Shown: positions 24,504 to 33,058 of the stretch, piece after piece
Position numbering within the stretch: position 1 is the stretch's first letter
Layout: every line of letters starts with the position of its first letter
Source of the DNA: DATKIY01 sp035543875
GTDB taxonomy: Bacteria > Actinomycetota > Actinomycetes > JAHEKZ01
Assembly (NCBI GenBank): GCA_035543875.1
Contig: DATKIY010000217.1
Location: 1-40,900 of the forward strand
DNA: 40,900 nt
Reading direction: 5' to 3'
Made by a program: the position numbers and the translations under genes
The notes under the pieces: generated by a model
Databases searched by the model: none
Told to the model about the DNA's origin: nothing
What the model saw: the letters and a program-made list of their open reading frames with translations, nothing else

Positions 24504-25265
24504 ATGACGACGGTCGATATTCGTCGCTCCGACCAGCGATTTGCAACCAACCTTGGTTGGCTGGACTCGCATCACAGTTTTTCGTTCGGCGGTCACTACG
24601 ACCCGAAGAACACGCACTTTGGACTGTTGCTCGTGAGTAACGACGATGTGGTTGATCCTGGCACCGGCTTTGAAACCCACCCCCATCGCGACATGGAGAT
24701 AGTCACCTGGGTCCTTGATGGCGGACTCGTGCATCAGGACTCGCAGGGCCATAACGGCGTCATCTATCCGGGTTTGGCGCAGCGGATGAGTGCTGGCACC
24801 GGAATCTTGCACAGCGAGAAGAATGACTCGTGGCGACTCACAGGCGAGGCCACCCACGACGACCCCGTTCACTTCGTGCAGATGTGGGTAGTGCCAGATG
24901 AGCGTGGAATCACGCCAGGGTACGAGCAACTCGACATCGGAACTGAGCTTGCCGGCGGTGGGCTCGTCCCAGTGGCGTCGGGGATGACCCGACACGAAGA
25001 CTCATCGGCGATAACCATTCACAACCGACACGCTGCTTTGCTAGCGGCGCGGCTTGCTCCCGGCGCAGTCGTCGACATCCCCACCGCGCCGTTCGTCCAC
25101 CTCTACGTTGCACGAGGCACCGTCGACCTCGAAGGCGTCGGTCAGTTGGAAGCGGGGGACGCGGCGCGAATCTCAGCCAGTGAGGGACAACGCCTGTCAG
25201 CCAAGACAGACGACACCGCAGATGCGGAAGTCCTTATCTGGGAGATGCACGCCACCCTCACCTAA
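24504..25265 (+). CDS. Pirin family protein (cupin)
   Basis: The ATG at 24504 is chosen because GAGGAG lies 7 nt before it; an in-frame ATG at 24489 has no such site. The 253-residue protein has the pirin double-cupin fold. Metal ligands of the N-terminal cupin are visible in ETHPHRDMEIVTWVLDG (His-x-His) and SAGTGILHSEKN (His, with Glu). The C-terminal cupin (APFVHLYVARGTVDLEG) lacks clear ligands, as in other pirins. Bacterial pirins include quercetin dioxygenases and a regulator of pyruvate dehydrogenase; the distance of 2.6 kb to aceE makes the second only a thought. It diverges from fasR with 182 bp between starts. Confidence 0.88.
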   Translation: MTTVDIRRSDQRFATNLGWLDSHHSFSFGGHYDPKNTHFGLLLVSNDDVVDPGTGFETHPHRDMEIVTWVLDGGLVHQDSQGHNGVIYPGLAQRMSAGTGILHSEKNDSWRLTGEATHDDPVHFVQMWVVPDERGITPGYEQLDIGTELAGGGLVPVASGMTRHEDSSAITIHNRHAALLAARLAPGAVVDIPTAPFVHLYVARGTVDLEGVGQLEAGDAARISASEGQRLSAKTDDTADAEVLIWEMHATLT

Positions 25266-25346
25266 AAGTTGACCAAGCAAGTCGCACCGGAGACGTCCGT
25301 CTGTTGGGCTAGCAGACCAACCGGGCTTTGCGCCGATCTCTTAAGC

Positions 25347-25688
25347 ATGCGCGAGGTAAAGGACACGTCCGCAGCAATTCAAAGTGACGAGCCAAGTTTT
25401 GAGCGACCAGGGGCGGAGCTGAGGAATCCACAACGGTTCGCTCGCGCAGAAATCCGACCGGAGCCAGCCGAGTGGGAGCCGTATTACGGCGTGCGGTTTG
25501 GGCGAAACGCTCGAATCCTGCTGTCGGTCTTGCTGCTTGGGCCGGCCGCATTCTTGGCACTGGGCGGCACCATCTTGTTTCTCTGGGGCACAAATCCGAT
25601 GGTGGGAATCCTCTTTTTGGCGATGCTGGTGCCCGTATGGCCGTTTGCCCGTATGGCGTTCCGAGACCTCTGGCGCCCAAGCGACTAG
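25347..25688 (+). CDS. Small two-helix membrane protein of unknown function
   Basis: 113 residues from ATG 25347 (MREVKDTSAAIQ); an in-frame TTG at 25269 just after the pirin stop is possible but has no ribosome binding site. The first 60 residues are polar and Pro-rich. Two membrane segments follow (ILLSVLLLGPAAFLALGGTILFLWG and MVGILFLAMLVPVWPFA), and it ends in FRDLWRPSD. The membrane part resembles the protein at 37513-37881 in order (FGRNAR/FGPVGR, two hydrophobic hairpins, W-R/Q-P end). No known family recognised. Confidence 0.65.
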   Translation: MREVKDTSAAIQSDEPSFERPGAELRNPQRFARAEIRPEPAEWEPYYGVRFGRNARILLSVLLLGPAAFLALGGTILFLWGTNPMVGILFLAMLVPVWPFARMAFRDLWRPSD

Positions 25689-25713
25689 CGGAACTCACGT
25701 CCCTGTTCAACTG

Positions 25714-26511
25714 TCATTGGAGGGTGGCGGCGTGGTCGGGGACGTAGGTGAAGTGGTCGCGTGACGGACGCTTGTAACCGGCGGACTTGGGATGTGGCGG
25801 CAAATCCGGCAGCGGTTGCTCGACGCTCGTGTAGTCCAGCGTGCTGAGGAGGTGGGCCAGCATGTTGACCCGCGCTCGTCGCTTGTCGTCGGCTTCGACC
25901 ACGAACCAGGGGGCTTCGGGGATGTCGGTGAACATGAACATCTCGTCCTTGGCTCGTGAGTAGTCCTCCCACCGAAGGATGGACTCGGTATCCATGGGTG
26001 AAAGTTTCCACCGACGTAACGGATCGTTGCGTCGATCGCGGAACCGTCGCTCTTGCTCCCCATCGCTCACGCTGAACCAGTACTTGCGAAGCAAGATGCC
26101 ATCTTCGACGAGCATGCGCTCAAGGGTCGGGGCTTGGTGGACGAACCTGCGGTACTCCGCGTCCGTGCAAAATCCCATCACCCGTTCGACGCCTGCGCGG
26201 TTGTACCAACTGCGGTCGAACAGCACGATTTCGCCGCCCGCTGGCAGGTGCTGGATGTATCGCTGGAAGTACCACTGAGTGCGTTCCCTGTCGCTCGGAG
26301 CCGGCAGGGCCGTGACTCGTGCGAACCTAGGGTTCAGATACTGGGTGACGCGTTTGATTGCGCCGCCTTTTCCAGCAGCGTCTCGGCCCTCAAACACGAT
26401 CGCGACTCGTTGTCCGGTCTCACGAACCCAAAGCTGTACTCGCGCGAGCTCCACTTGAAGGCGGTACAGCTCCTTCTCGTACTTCTTCTTGGCTAGGCGC
26501 GCTGGTGTCAT
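25714..26511 (-). CDS. ppk2: Polyphosphate kinase 2
   Basis: Transfers phosphate between polyphosphate and nucleotides in the cytoplasm. The 265-residue sequence has Walker A FEGRDAAGKGGAIKR (40-54) with catalytic Asp/Lys, Walker B IVLFDRSWYNRAGVERVMGF (95-114) and the lid module RRFRDRRNDPLRRWKLSPMD. Single-domain length and the class I motif set suggest use of polyphosphate to phosphorylate NDPs; the class cannot be set more tightly by eye. Its start overlaps the stop of the upstream FG-GAP gene (ATGA, 26508-26511), which implies translational coupling to a secreted protein. Confidence 0.93.
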   Translation of the reverse strand: MTPARLAKKKYEKELYRLQVELARVQLWVRETGQRVAIVFEGRDAAGKGGAIKRVTQYLNPRFARVTALPAPSDRERTQWYFQRYIQHLPAGGEIVLFDRSWYNRAGVERVMGFCTDAEYRRFVHQAPTLERMLVEDGILLRKYWFSVSDGEQERRFRDRRNDPLRRWKLSPMDTESILRWEDYSRAKDEMFMFTDIPEAPWFVVEADDKRRARVNMLAHLLSTLDYTSVEQPLPDLPPHPKSAGYKRPSRDHFTYVPDHAATLQ

Positions 26512-27764
26512 GGTCCAAGAGTCAACAGTTGGACGGGTCCGAGCAAGTTAAAGTTGCCATTTCCGACCAGAAAGCGTGGCAGCTCGCCGGGCAGCACCGT
26601 AATGGCTTGCACATCAGTGCCCGCCCCATCGGTCGAGGGCAGCGGAACCCGCGTCCAGTCGGGCAGGTCGCCTGGATTCAGGTACAGGAAGTCTCGTGGG
26701 TTGACCACGGCGGCAGGCGGTTCTGCTCCGCGGGCGACCACGATGTCGGGCAGCCCATCTCCGTCGGCATCGGCCACCGCGACGCTGAGGAGGTGGGGCA
26801 CCGTGTCGACTGTCGTGGTTGGAGCGAACGTGCCGTCGCCATCGTTTAGCTGGTATGCGACCTCGCTATACCTGACGCCAACAATGTCGAGAAATCCGTC
26901 GTGGTTGATATCGGCGAGCTCGCAGTCCGTGTACTGCCTTCCGATCCCGATCTGCTGACCGAGCGACTCGAAGTGGCCGTCGTTGTTCTGGAAGTAGTAC
27001 AAGATGTCGGTGCCGCAGACGAAGAGGTCCTGGTCGCCGTCCGCGTCCCAGTCGATGGCCCAACCGCACAGTCCGTAGCCGTACGACTTGTCAAGCCCGA
27101 ACCTTGGGGCTTCACGGAAATGGCCATGTGCGCGTTGGATGAAAAGCTTGTTTACGGTCAGCGCCGCGTCTGGGTCGCCGTCGCGCGGTTGTGAGTTCAT
27201 GGAGTAGATGTCGAGACGGTTATCGCCGTTTGCATCAAAGATGATGGAGTCTTTTCCTCGACCGTACGGATCGCCGACGCCGCGCTGGGTGCCCCGATCT
27301 ATGAAGCTGCCGTCATCTTGTTGAAACCACAGTTCGTTGTCGTAGTCGCTGCCCTTGACCCAGTTCTCCAGTGTTCTGCCCACCGAGCAGTACGCGTCCA
27401 TCAGCCCGTCAGCGTTTACGTCAGCCCAGTCACACCCATGCCGGTCGACGTACTTGGACGTCTGCTTCGGCCATGCCGAGACGCTGGCAGGTGGTCGGGT
27501 GAACGTGCCGTCTTGGTTGTTAAGCAGGAGCACGCCCCCACGGTCGTGGCCGGCGAGCCAGATGTCGTTATAGCTGTCGTTGTTTACATCAACCACATCG
27601 TTGTTGAAGCTTTCACTGACCTGATAGACGCCCGCCTCAACGGCTGTGTCAACAATGGGCGGCTCATCAGCGCTCGCGGCCCCGGTGAAGGCCCAGCCAG
27701 CCAGCGATCCCCAACCCACCGTGGCCGCGATCAGAGCGGCGACGCCTGAACGTGGTCGTCTCAC
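26508..27764 (-). CDS. Secreted FG-GAP/VCBS repeat protein
   Basis: Starts at GTG 27762-27764 behind GGGGAGG. The 418 residues begin with a signal peptide (VAALIAATVGWGSLAGWAFTGAASA) and then form about six FG-GAP/VCBS repeats with the calcium-binding DxNxDGxxD motif, for example DVNNDSYNDI, DVNADGLMDAY, DANGDNRLDIY, DWDADGDQDLF, DINHDGFLDIV and DADGDGLPDIV. This is an integrin-alpha-like beta-propeller, usually used for binding outside the cell. No catalytic domain. It lies 123 bp downstream of aceE and overlaps ppk2 by 4 nt. Confidence 0.85.
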   Translation of the reverse strand: MRRPRSGVAALIAATVGWGSLAGWAFTGAASADEPPIVDTAVEAGVYQVSESFNNDVVDVNNDSYNDIWLAGHDRGGVLLLNNQDGTFTRPPASVSAWPKQTSKYVDRHGCDWADVNADGLMDAYCSVGRTLENWVKGSDYDNELWFQQDDGSFIDRGTQRGVGDPYGRGKDSIIFDANGDNRLDIYSMNSQPRDGDPDAALTVNKLFIQRAHGHFREAPRFGLDKSYGYGLCGWAIDWDADGDQDLFVCGTDILYYFQNNDGHFESLGQQIGIGRQYTDCELADINHDGFLDIVGVRYSEVAYQLNDGDGTFAPTTTVDTVPHLLSVAVADADGDGLPDIVVARGAEPPAAVVNPRDFLYLNPGDLPDWTRVPLPSTDGAGTDVQAITVLPGELPRFLVGNGNFNLLGPVQLLTLGP

Positions 27765-27887
27765 GAGTGCCTCCCCAGGCCGTACCCGCTCTCCCGACGG
27801 GCACGGCTTCGACCCTAGGGGAAACGGGAATCACGGTGGGGTGATAGCGCGAAACTGGCCCTGCTGACGAGCCGGAGCCGGACCTGC

Positions 27888-30623
27888 TCAGGCGTCGCCC
27901 ATCCCTGCGCCGGGGTCCGCGGCACGCGGATCGTCGATCCGGTAGCGGTCAAACGCCTCAGCAACCACCTCTCGCTTGACTTCGCCGAGCCGCGCGAGCT
28001 CTTGCAGCGTGCGGACGGCGATCGACTCGGCATCGATCCGGAAATGCCGTCTAAGCGCGCCGCGGGTGTCGGACAGCCCAAAGCCATCAGTGCCGAGTGT
28101 CACGTAGTCGCCGGGAACCCAAGGTCGGATCAGCTCCTGCACCGCCCGCTGGTAGTCGGAGACGGCGACGATCGGTCCCGATACCTGCTCAAGTTTTTGT
28201 GTGACGTAAGACGTCTGCGGTTCGACGGTTGGGTTCAGCATGTTGTGCGAGTCAACCGCGAGCCCTTCGCGATGCAGCTCAACCCAGGACGTGACAGACC
28301 AGACGTCTGCGCTTACCCCCCAGTCGTCGCCGAGGAGTCGAGCAGCCTCCAACGTGGCTGGCATGGCCGAGCCGCTCGCCAACAGCTGCGCATGAGTACC
28401 GCCGTTGCGCGTACTGGTCTGGTAGCGGTAGAGCCCGCGCAGCAACCCTTCGACATCGACATCAGCGGGCTCGGCGGGTTGCTCGATGGGCTCGTTGTAG
28501 ACGGTCAGGTAGTAGTACACGTTCTCGGGTGACTTGCCGTACATCCGTCGTAGGCCGTCGCGCACGATGTGACCGATTTCGAAGCCAAACGCCGGGTCGT
28601 AGCTGACAACGGCCGGATTGGTCGCAGCAAGCAGCAGCGAGTGCCCGTCTTCGTGTTGCAGACCTTCCCCATTGAGCGTGGTGCGACCAGCGGTTGCGCC
28701 GATGAGGAACCCGCGCGCCATCTGGTCTGCTGCCGCCCAAAAAGCATCGGCGGTCCGCTGGAAACCGAACATCGAGTAGAAGATGTAAATCGGGATCATC
28801 GGTTCGTCGTGCGTGGCATAGGACGAGCCGACGGCGGTGAACGAAGCTGCTGACCCTGCCTCATTAATGCCTTGGTGAAGTAGCTGGCCGTCTGTGGCTT
28901 CCTTGTACGACAACATGAGTTCGCGATCGACGGATGCATACGTCTGACCGTGAGGGTTGTAGATCTTCTGGACGGCGAACATGGCGTCCATGCCGAAGGT
29001 GCGCGCTTCGTCGGGGATGATTGGGACGATGCGGTGCCCGATCTCTGGGTCCTTGAGCAGGTCTTTCAGCAAGCGAACAAACGCCATCGTCGTTGCGATG
29101 TGTTGCTTGCCGGCCCCTCGGCGTGCCACTTCATACACGGGGTCGCCCGGCAGGACCAGTGGTTTGCTCTCGGTGCGGCGTCGCGGCAAGTAGCCGCCCA
29201 GTGCCTTGCGTCGGTCGTGCAGGTAGCGGGTGATGTCGCTGTCCTCGCCTGGGTGGTAGTACGGCGGCAGCTTCTCGTCGATCCGGTCGTCTTCGATCGG
29301 GATTTGGAGGCGGTCGCGGAATCCCTTGAGGTCGTCGAGCGTCAGTTTCTTCATCTGGTGCGTGGAGTTACGCCCCTCAAAGTGCGAACCAAGAGTCCAA
29401 CCCTTGATGGTCTTAGCCAAGATGACGGTCGGCTGTCCCTTGTGCTCGACCGCCGACAGGTACGCACCGTAGAGCTTGCGGTAGTCGTGACCGCCGCGCT
29501 GTAGCGCCCAAATCTGGTCGTCCGTCCAGTCCTCGACCAGCTTGCGCGTGCGTGGATCGCGGCCAAAGAAGTGGTCGCGGATGAACCCGCCGTCTTCGGA
29601 CTTGTAGGTCTGGAAGTCTCCGTCAGGAGTGGTGTTCATGACGTTAACCAAGGCACCGTCAGAGTCCTGAGCAAGCAACGGGTCCCAGCTTCGACCCCAG
29701 ATCACCTTGATGACGTTCCATCCGGCGCCACGGAAGAACGCCTCCAGCTCTTGGATGATTTTCCCGTTGCCGCGGACCGGGCCGTCGAGCCGCTGCAGGT
29801 TGCAGTTGACGACGAACGTGAGGTTGTCGAGCTCTTCGCGCGCGGCGAGGCCGATGGGGCCGAGCGACTCCACTTCGTCCATCTCGCCATCGCCGAGGAA
29901 CGCCCACACGTGTTGGTCGGAGGTGTCCTTGATGCCACGGTTGTGCAAGTAGCGGTTGAACTGCGCCTGATAGATCGCATTGATAGGGCCGAGGCCCATA
30001 GAGACGGTGGGGAACTCCCAAAAGTCGGGCATGAGACGTGGATGCGGATACGAGGGGAGACCACCTGCTGGGTGCGACAACTCCTGTCGGAAGCCATCGA
30101 GCCGGTCCTCGGTCAGGCGTCCTTCTAGGTACGCGCGCGCGTACACACCTGGCGATGCGTGACCCTGGATGTAAATCTGGTCGCCGCCGCCTTCGTGCTC
30201 GCGTCCGCGAAAGAAGTGGTTGAACCCGACTTCGTACAACGACGCGCTGGACGCGTACGTGGAGATGTGGCCGCCAACTCCCACGCCGGGACGCTGCGCA
30301 CGGTGAACCATGATGGCCGCGTTCCACCGGATGTACGCGCGGATTCGTCGCTCGACCCACTCGTCGCCCGGAAACCACGGTTCTTGTTCGGGCGGGATGG
30401 TGTTGATGTAGTCCGTGGTGGTCAGGGACGGAACGCCGACATTCTTCTCGCGGGCACGTTGGAGCAGGCTGAGCATGAGGTACCGCGCCCGATACGCGCC
30501 CTGGTCGTCGATCACCGCGTCGAGTGAGTCGCGCCACTCCTGCGTCTCCTCGGGGTCGACGTCGACCAGCTGCGTGGGAAGCCCGCTGCTGATGAGAGGT
30601 TCGCGCTCGCGCCCGTTAGTCAC
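27888..30623 (-). CDS. aceE: Pyruvate dehydrogenase E1 component, homodimeric type
   Basis: Thiamine-diphosphate-dependent decarboxylation of pyruvate that feeds the E2 subunit and yields acetyl-CoA. I start at GTG 30621-30623 (VTNGRERE) with AAGGGCGG before it; the open frame extends 72 codons upstream without homology. The 911 residues match the family's full length. Visible marks are GHISTYASSASLYEVGFNHFF (which holds the active-site His), the TPP-binding GDGEMDEVESLGPIGLAARE with the NCN end, and HEDGHSLLLAATNP. Actinobacterial AceE works with E2/E3 encoded elsewhere. It is monocistronic or followed by the FG-GAP gene, and diverges from DUF1918. Confidence 0.96.
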   Translation of the reverse strand: MTNGREREPLISSGLPTQLVDVDPEETQEWRDSLDAVIDDQGAYRARYLMLSLLQRAREKNVGVPSLTTTDYINTIPPEQEPWFPGDEWVERRIRAYIRWNAAIMVHRAQRPGVGVGGHISTYASSASLYEVGFNHFFRGREHEGGGDQIYIQGHASPGVYARAYLEGRLTEDRLDGFRQELSHPAGGLPSYPHPRLMPDFWEFPTVSMGLGPINAIYQAQFNRYLHNRGIKDTSDQHVWAFLGDGEMDEVESLGPIGLAAREELDNLTFVVNCNLQRLDGPVRGNGKIIQELEAFFRGAGWNVIKVIWGRSWDPLLAQDSDGALVNVMNTTPDGDFQTYKSEDGGFIRDHFFGRDPRTRKLVEDWTDDQIWALQRGGHDYRKLYGAYLSAVEHKGQPTVILAKTIKGWTLGSHFEGRNSTHQMKKLTLDDLKGFRDRLQIPIEDDRIDEKLPPYYHPGEDSDITRYLHDRRKALGGYLPRRRTESKPLVLPGDPVYEVARRGAGKQHIATTMAFVRLLKDLLKDPEIGHRIVPIIPDEARTFGMDAMFAVQKIYNPHGQTYASVDRELMLSYKEATDGQLLHQGINEAGSAASFTAVGSSYATHDEPMIPIYIFYSMFGFQRTADAFWAAADQMARGFLIGATAGRTTLNGEGLQHEDGHSLLLAATNPAVVSYDPAFGFEIGHIVRDGLRRMYGKSPENVYYYLTVYNEPIEQPAEPADVDVEGLLRGLYRYQTSTRNGGTHAQLLASGSAMPATLEAARLLGDDWGVSADVWSVTSWVELHREGLAVDSHNMLNPTVEPQTSYVTQKLEQVSGPIVAVSDYQRAVQELIRPWVPGDYVTLGTDGFGLSDTRGALRRHFRIDAESIAVRTLQELARLGEVKREVVAEAFDRYRIDDPRAADPGAGMGDA

Positions 30624-30798
30624 GCTGGTGCCGCCCTTCCTATGAGCCGCTTGGACTGCTCGAACTGCTCCCGGCAAGTCCGTCAGGGTTTGGGACCTGG
30701 TCCGGCGTGCCCAGCCTACGCGCGACGGGCTACCCCTTCCCCTCGGCGCGTTCGCGCGGCAGGGTGAGCCACGGGGGAGCAGATTCAAGGAGGTCGCA

Positions 30799-30993
30799 AT
30801 GCATGCCAGCGTGGGTGAGAAGCTCGTTTTGCACGCCAATCACGTGGGCGAACCCGATCGGCTGGGTGAAATTCTCGAGGTACGCGGGACCGACGGCGGC
30901 CCGCCGTTTTTGGTGAAGTTCGACGATGGCCACGAGGGTTTGGTGTTCCCGGGACCAGATGCTGAGGTCAAGCACCGACCCGGCAAACAGTAA
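30799..30993 (+). CDS. DUF1918 domain protein
   Basis: The 64-residue protein starts at ATG 30799 behind AAGGAGG, a perfect ribosome binding site. Sequence marks are MHASVGEKLVLHANHVG, the EIxEVRGxDGxPPFLVKFDDGHEGLVFPGPDA core and a basic tail, a small SH3-like beta barrel typical of DUF1918. Members are common in actinobacteria and of unknown function. It diverges from aceE with 175 bp between starts. Its position beside aceE is local context only. Confidence 0.9.
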   Translation: MHASVGEKLVLHANHVGEPDRLGEILEVRGTDGGPPFLVKFDDGHEGLVFPGPDAEVKHRPGKQ

Positions 30994-31095
30994 CTGGGGC
31001 CGCAGAACACGCCGATGTGCTTGCGCGCTCGCGCTCGCTGTAATGGACTAGCGCGACAGCCCGAACCTCGGGCCGACGAAAGGGGAGGGTTTTCG

Positions 31096-31524
31096 GTGAG
31101 CGCGACCGGCGCGGATGCCGACGCCCAGCGCGGGCAGGCAGCGCGCTTGGGGTTTGCACAGGGACAAGTGGTGCTTGAGATCGGCTATGACGAGGACTGC
31201 GACGACGAGCTGCGGCAGGCGATCTCAGCCACGATCGGCACTGAAATGGTCGACGAAGACTTTCAAGACGTGGCAGATGTCGTGCTGCTGTGGTGGCGGG
31301 AGGACGACGGCGACCTGGTAGACGCACTGGTCGATTCCATCAGTGGCATCGCAGCTGGTGGCGTGGTGTGGCTGCTGACTCCCAAAGCCGGACGGGACGG
31401 TCACGTCGAGCCGAGCGACATCGGTGAGGCAGCTCCAACTGCTGGTCTGTCGTCCACCAAGAGCACCAGCGCCGCCCGAGACTGGTCAGGCACCCGCCTG
31501 GTGGCCCCCAAAATCAACCGCTAA
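31096..31524 (+). CDS. DUF3052 family protein
   Basis: GGGGAGG 8 nt upstream fixes the GTG at 31096 (VSATGADADAQRG); the open frame starts 27 codons earlier without support. The 142-residue acidic protein shows the DUF3052 pattern: LGFAQGQVVLEIGYDEDCDDELR, DVVLLWWREDDGDLVDALVD, GGVVWLLTPKAGRDGHVEPSDIGEAAPTAGL and the end GTRLVAPK. The family is actinobacterial and lies beside aceE in M. tuberculosis too (Rv2239c, from memory). Function unknown; it is followed by the convergent DoxX gene. Confidence 0.9.
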   Translation: MSATGADADAQRGQAARLGFAQGQVVLEIGYDEDCDDELRQAISATIGTEMVDEDFQDVADVVLLWWREDDGDLVDALVDSISGIAAGGVVWLLTPKAGRDGHVEPSDIGEAAPTAGLSSTKSTSAARDWSGTRLVAPKINR

Positions 31525-31609
31525 CTCCAGACCCTTCGCGCCGCACTTTCCTGCGAGAACGACGCGTTCATGCCCTTATGCGTACGAAACGCCGGCATCT
31601 TGCTGAGTC

Positions 31610-32245
31610 TTATGCGAGCCAGGGCTGGCTTTGCACAAGTGAAGTTGACTCCCAAACTTTGCCCAGACCCCATGTGCGTCCTGCTTCAAACAGCATGAGC
31701 ATGATGAGGACCACTGCATAAATCATGTGGTCATCGACGATGGGATTGTTGAAGGCACCTTGACCGGTCTTGGGGTCAACTGTGTTCGCCCACGGCGCTT
31801 CGGCGAGATACATCAAGCCCAACATCACGACGCCCGAAATCGCAGCGATGCGCATGAACACGCCGAGCGTCAGCGAAAGCCCAATTCCGAGCAGCCCAAT
31901 CATGAACAGCCAGTTGGTCCAATGGTTCGGATCAGGCGCTTCGCCCGGACGCAGTCCGGTGAAGGTGCTGGCGAAGGGACCCTCGGGGTTTGTGCCGAAC
32001 TTCAGGAATCCAAATGTCGGATCACCGTCGCCGGTTCCGAGCGCCCAACCTTGATTGTTTGGGGTCGCAAACTGCAGTCCAAAGTTCTTGTCGAGGAATG
32101 CCCACAGGAAGGTGAACCCGAGGAGAACTCGGGCGATTGCCGCCCAGTACCGGGTGGTCGCTGCAGGACGGAAGCCGTGGTACCAGCCACTTTTCGGCTC
32201 TTCTGATGTCTCGACCGTAAGGGTGTGACGGGCCTGGGTGGTCAT
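31610..32245 (-). CDS. DoxX-family membrane protein
   Basis: The ATG at 32243-32245 follows GAGGAGC at a 5-nt gap, and an in-frame start at 32272 is rejected. The 211 residues include four membrane segments (YWAAIARVLLGFTFLWAFLDKNFGL, LFMIGLLGIGLSLTLGVFMRIAAISG, VVMLGLMYLAEAPW, HMIYAVVLIMLMLFEAG). The arrangement fits DoxX/DoxD-like proteins, which are often linked to quinone-dependent sulphur metabolism or oxidative stress. A peroxiredoxin gene lies on the other side, diverging, which fits a stress role. The large antisense frame is a shadow. Confidence 0.82.
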   Translation of the reverse strand: MTTQARHTLTVETSEEPKSGWYHGFRPAATTRYWAAIARVLLGFTFLWAFLDKNFGLQFATPNNQGWALGTGDGDPTFGFLKFGTNPEGPFASTFTGLRPGEAPDPNHWTNWLFMIGLLGIGLSLTLGVFMRIAAISGVVMLGLMYLAEAPWANTVDPKTGQGAFNNPIVDDHMIYAVVLIMLMLFEAGRTWGLGKVWESTSLVQSQPWLA

Positions 32246-32443
32246 GAGTGGCTCCTCGTGCTTGGCACGCATGGATGATCCTGACTAACGCTCCCGCCCT
32301 CACCATCGCACGGCCAGGGACTTTCTTCCCTATTGGTTCCGCCAGAGGTCACTCGGATTCGCGGCGTGGCTTGATGCCTGTTTGACTGTGCCTTGGCGCC
32401 CGCCCACGTGGCAGGTCCGACGATGGAAGGGATTCGCGAACCC

Positions 32444-32902
32444 ATGACTGCTGAGCTCGGGCAAGAGGCACCAGACTTCACTCTCCCGAACCACCACGGT
32501 GAACCCGTCACCTTGTCTTCCTACCGTGGCAAGAAGAACGTCGTCCTCATCTTCTATCCCTGGGCGTTTACTGGCACCTGCACGGCGGAGCTGTGCGAGA
32601 TTCGCGAGCGTATGCCGTCCTTCGATAACGATGACACTGTGACGTTCGCGATCTCCTGTGACGCCAAGTTCAGTTTGCGCATCTATGCCGAGCGCGAGGA
32701 TTTCGAATTCGACCTACTCAGTGACCACTGGCCGCATGGTGCGACTGCAAAGTCGTATGGCGTTTTCAACGAGAAGGCTGGCGCGGCAAATCGAGGAACG
32801 TTCATCATCGACAAAGAGGGCATCATCCGCTTCGTCGTTGTAAACGGCATTCCAGACGCACGCGACCCGGGCGAGTACGAGAAGGCGCTCGCAGCCCTCT
32901 GA
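32444..32902 (+). CDS. Peroxiredoxin (AhpE/Bcp-like)
   Basis: Reduces hydroperoxides using a reactive cysteine. I start at ATG 32444 (MTAELGQEAPDF), the usual AhpE N-terminus; upstream in-frame starts (32393, 32423) add a non-homologous tail. The 152-residue thioredoxin fold has the peroxidatic motif YPWAFTGTCTAELCEIRE, with C46 (peroxidatic) and C51 five residues on, the C-x4-C spacing that could form the resolving disulphide in Bcp types. The gene order with DUF3052 and aceE matches M. tuberculosis ahpE. It diverges from the DoxX gene and precedes tRNA-Val by 43 bp. Confidence 0.92.
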   Translation: MTAELGQEAPDFTLPNHHGEPVTLSSYRGKKNVVLIFYPWAFTGTCTAELCEIRERMPSFDNDDTVTFAISCDAKFSLRIYAEREDFEFDLLSDHWPHGATAKSYGVFNEKAGAANRGTFIIDKEGIIRFVVVNGIPDARDPGEYEKALAAL

Positions 32903-32945
32903 TTTCGGTCAGCAACTGGTGCGCCGGTACGCTCGGTGCTCGTTC

Positions 32946-33017
32946 GGGCGTATAGCTCAGCGGTAGAGCACTGGTCTTACAAACCAGCGGTCGTAGGTTC
33001 GATCCCTACTGCGCCCA
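32946..33017 (+). tRNA. tRNA-Val (anticodon UAC)
   Basis: A 72-nt complete cloverleaf: acceptor GGGCGTA (32946-32952) pairs with TGCGCCC (33010-33016), D arm GCTCAGCGGTAGAGC, anticodon stem CTGGT/ACCAG around loop CTTACAA (anticodon TAC), T arm GTAGG/CCTAC with TTCGATC. The discriminator is A33017; CCA is not encoded. The 3' half is the attachment site of the element that follows and stays intact after integration. Confidence 0.97.
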
Positions 33018-33018
33018 C
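32971..33018 (+). repeat. Attachment site copy 1 (tRNA-Val 3' half)
   Basis: 48 bases starting in the anticodon stem and running to the end of the tRNA. Identical to 37430-37477 except position 32990 (G versus A at 37449). It is the left end of the element and restores the tRNA. Confidence 0.88.
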
Positions 33019-33058
33019 CCATCCCGACGTGCGGCGATGACGAATCACAGCGACGTAC

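Noticed and set aside
29659..30537. 292-codon leftward frame inside aceE
   Set aside because: It is an alternate frame of aceE with Arg/Pro/His-rich composition, which is typical for GC-rich shadow frames.
27888..30839. aceE starting at 30837-30839
   Set aside because: The first 72 codons have no homology and the GTG at 30621-30623 has a ribosome binding site and gives the normal length.
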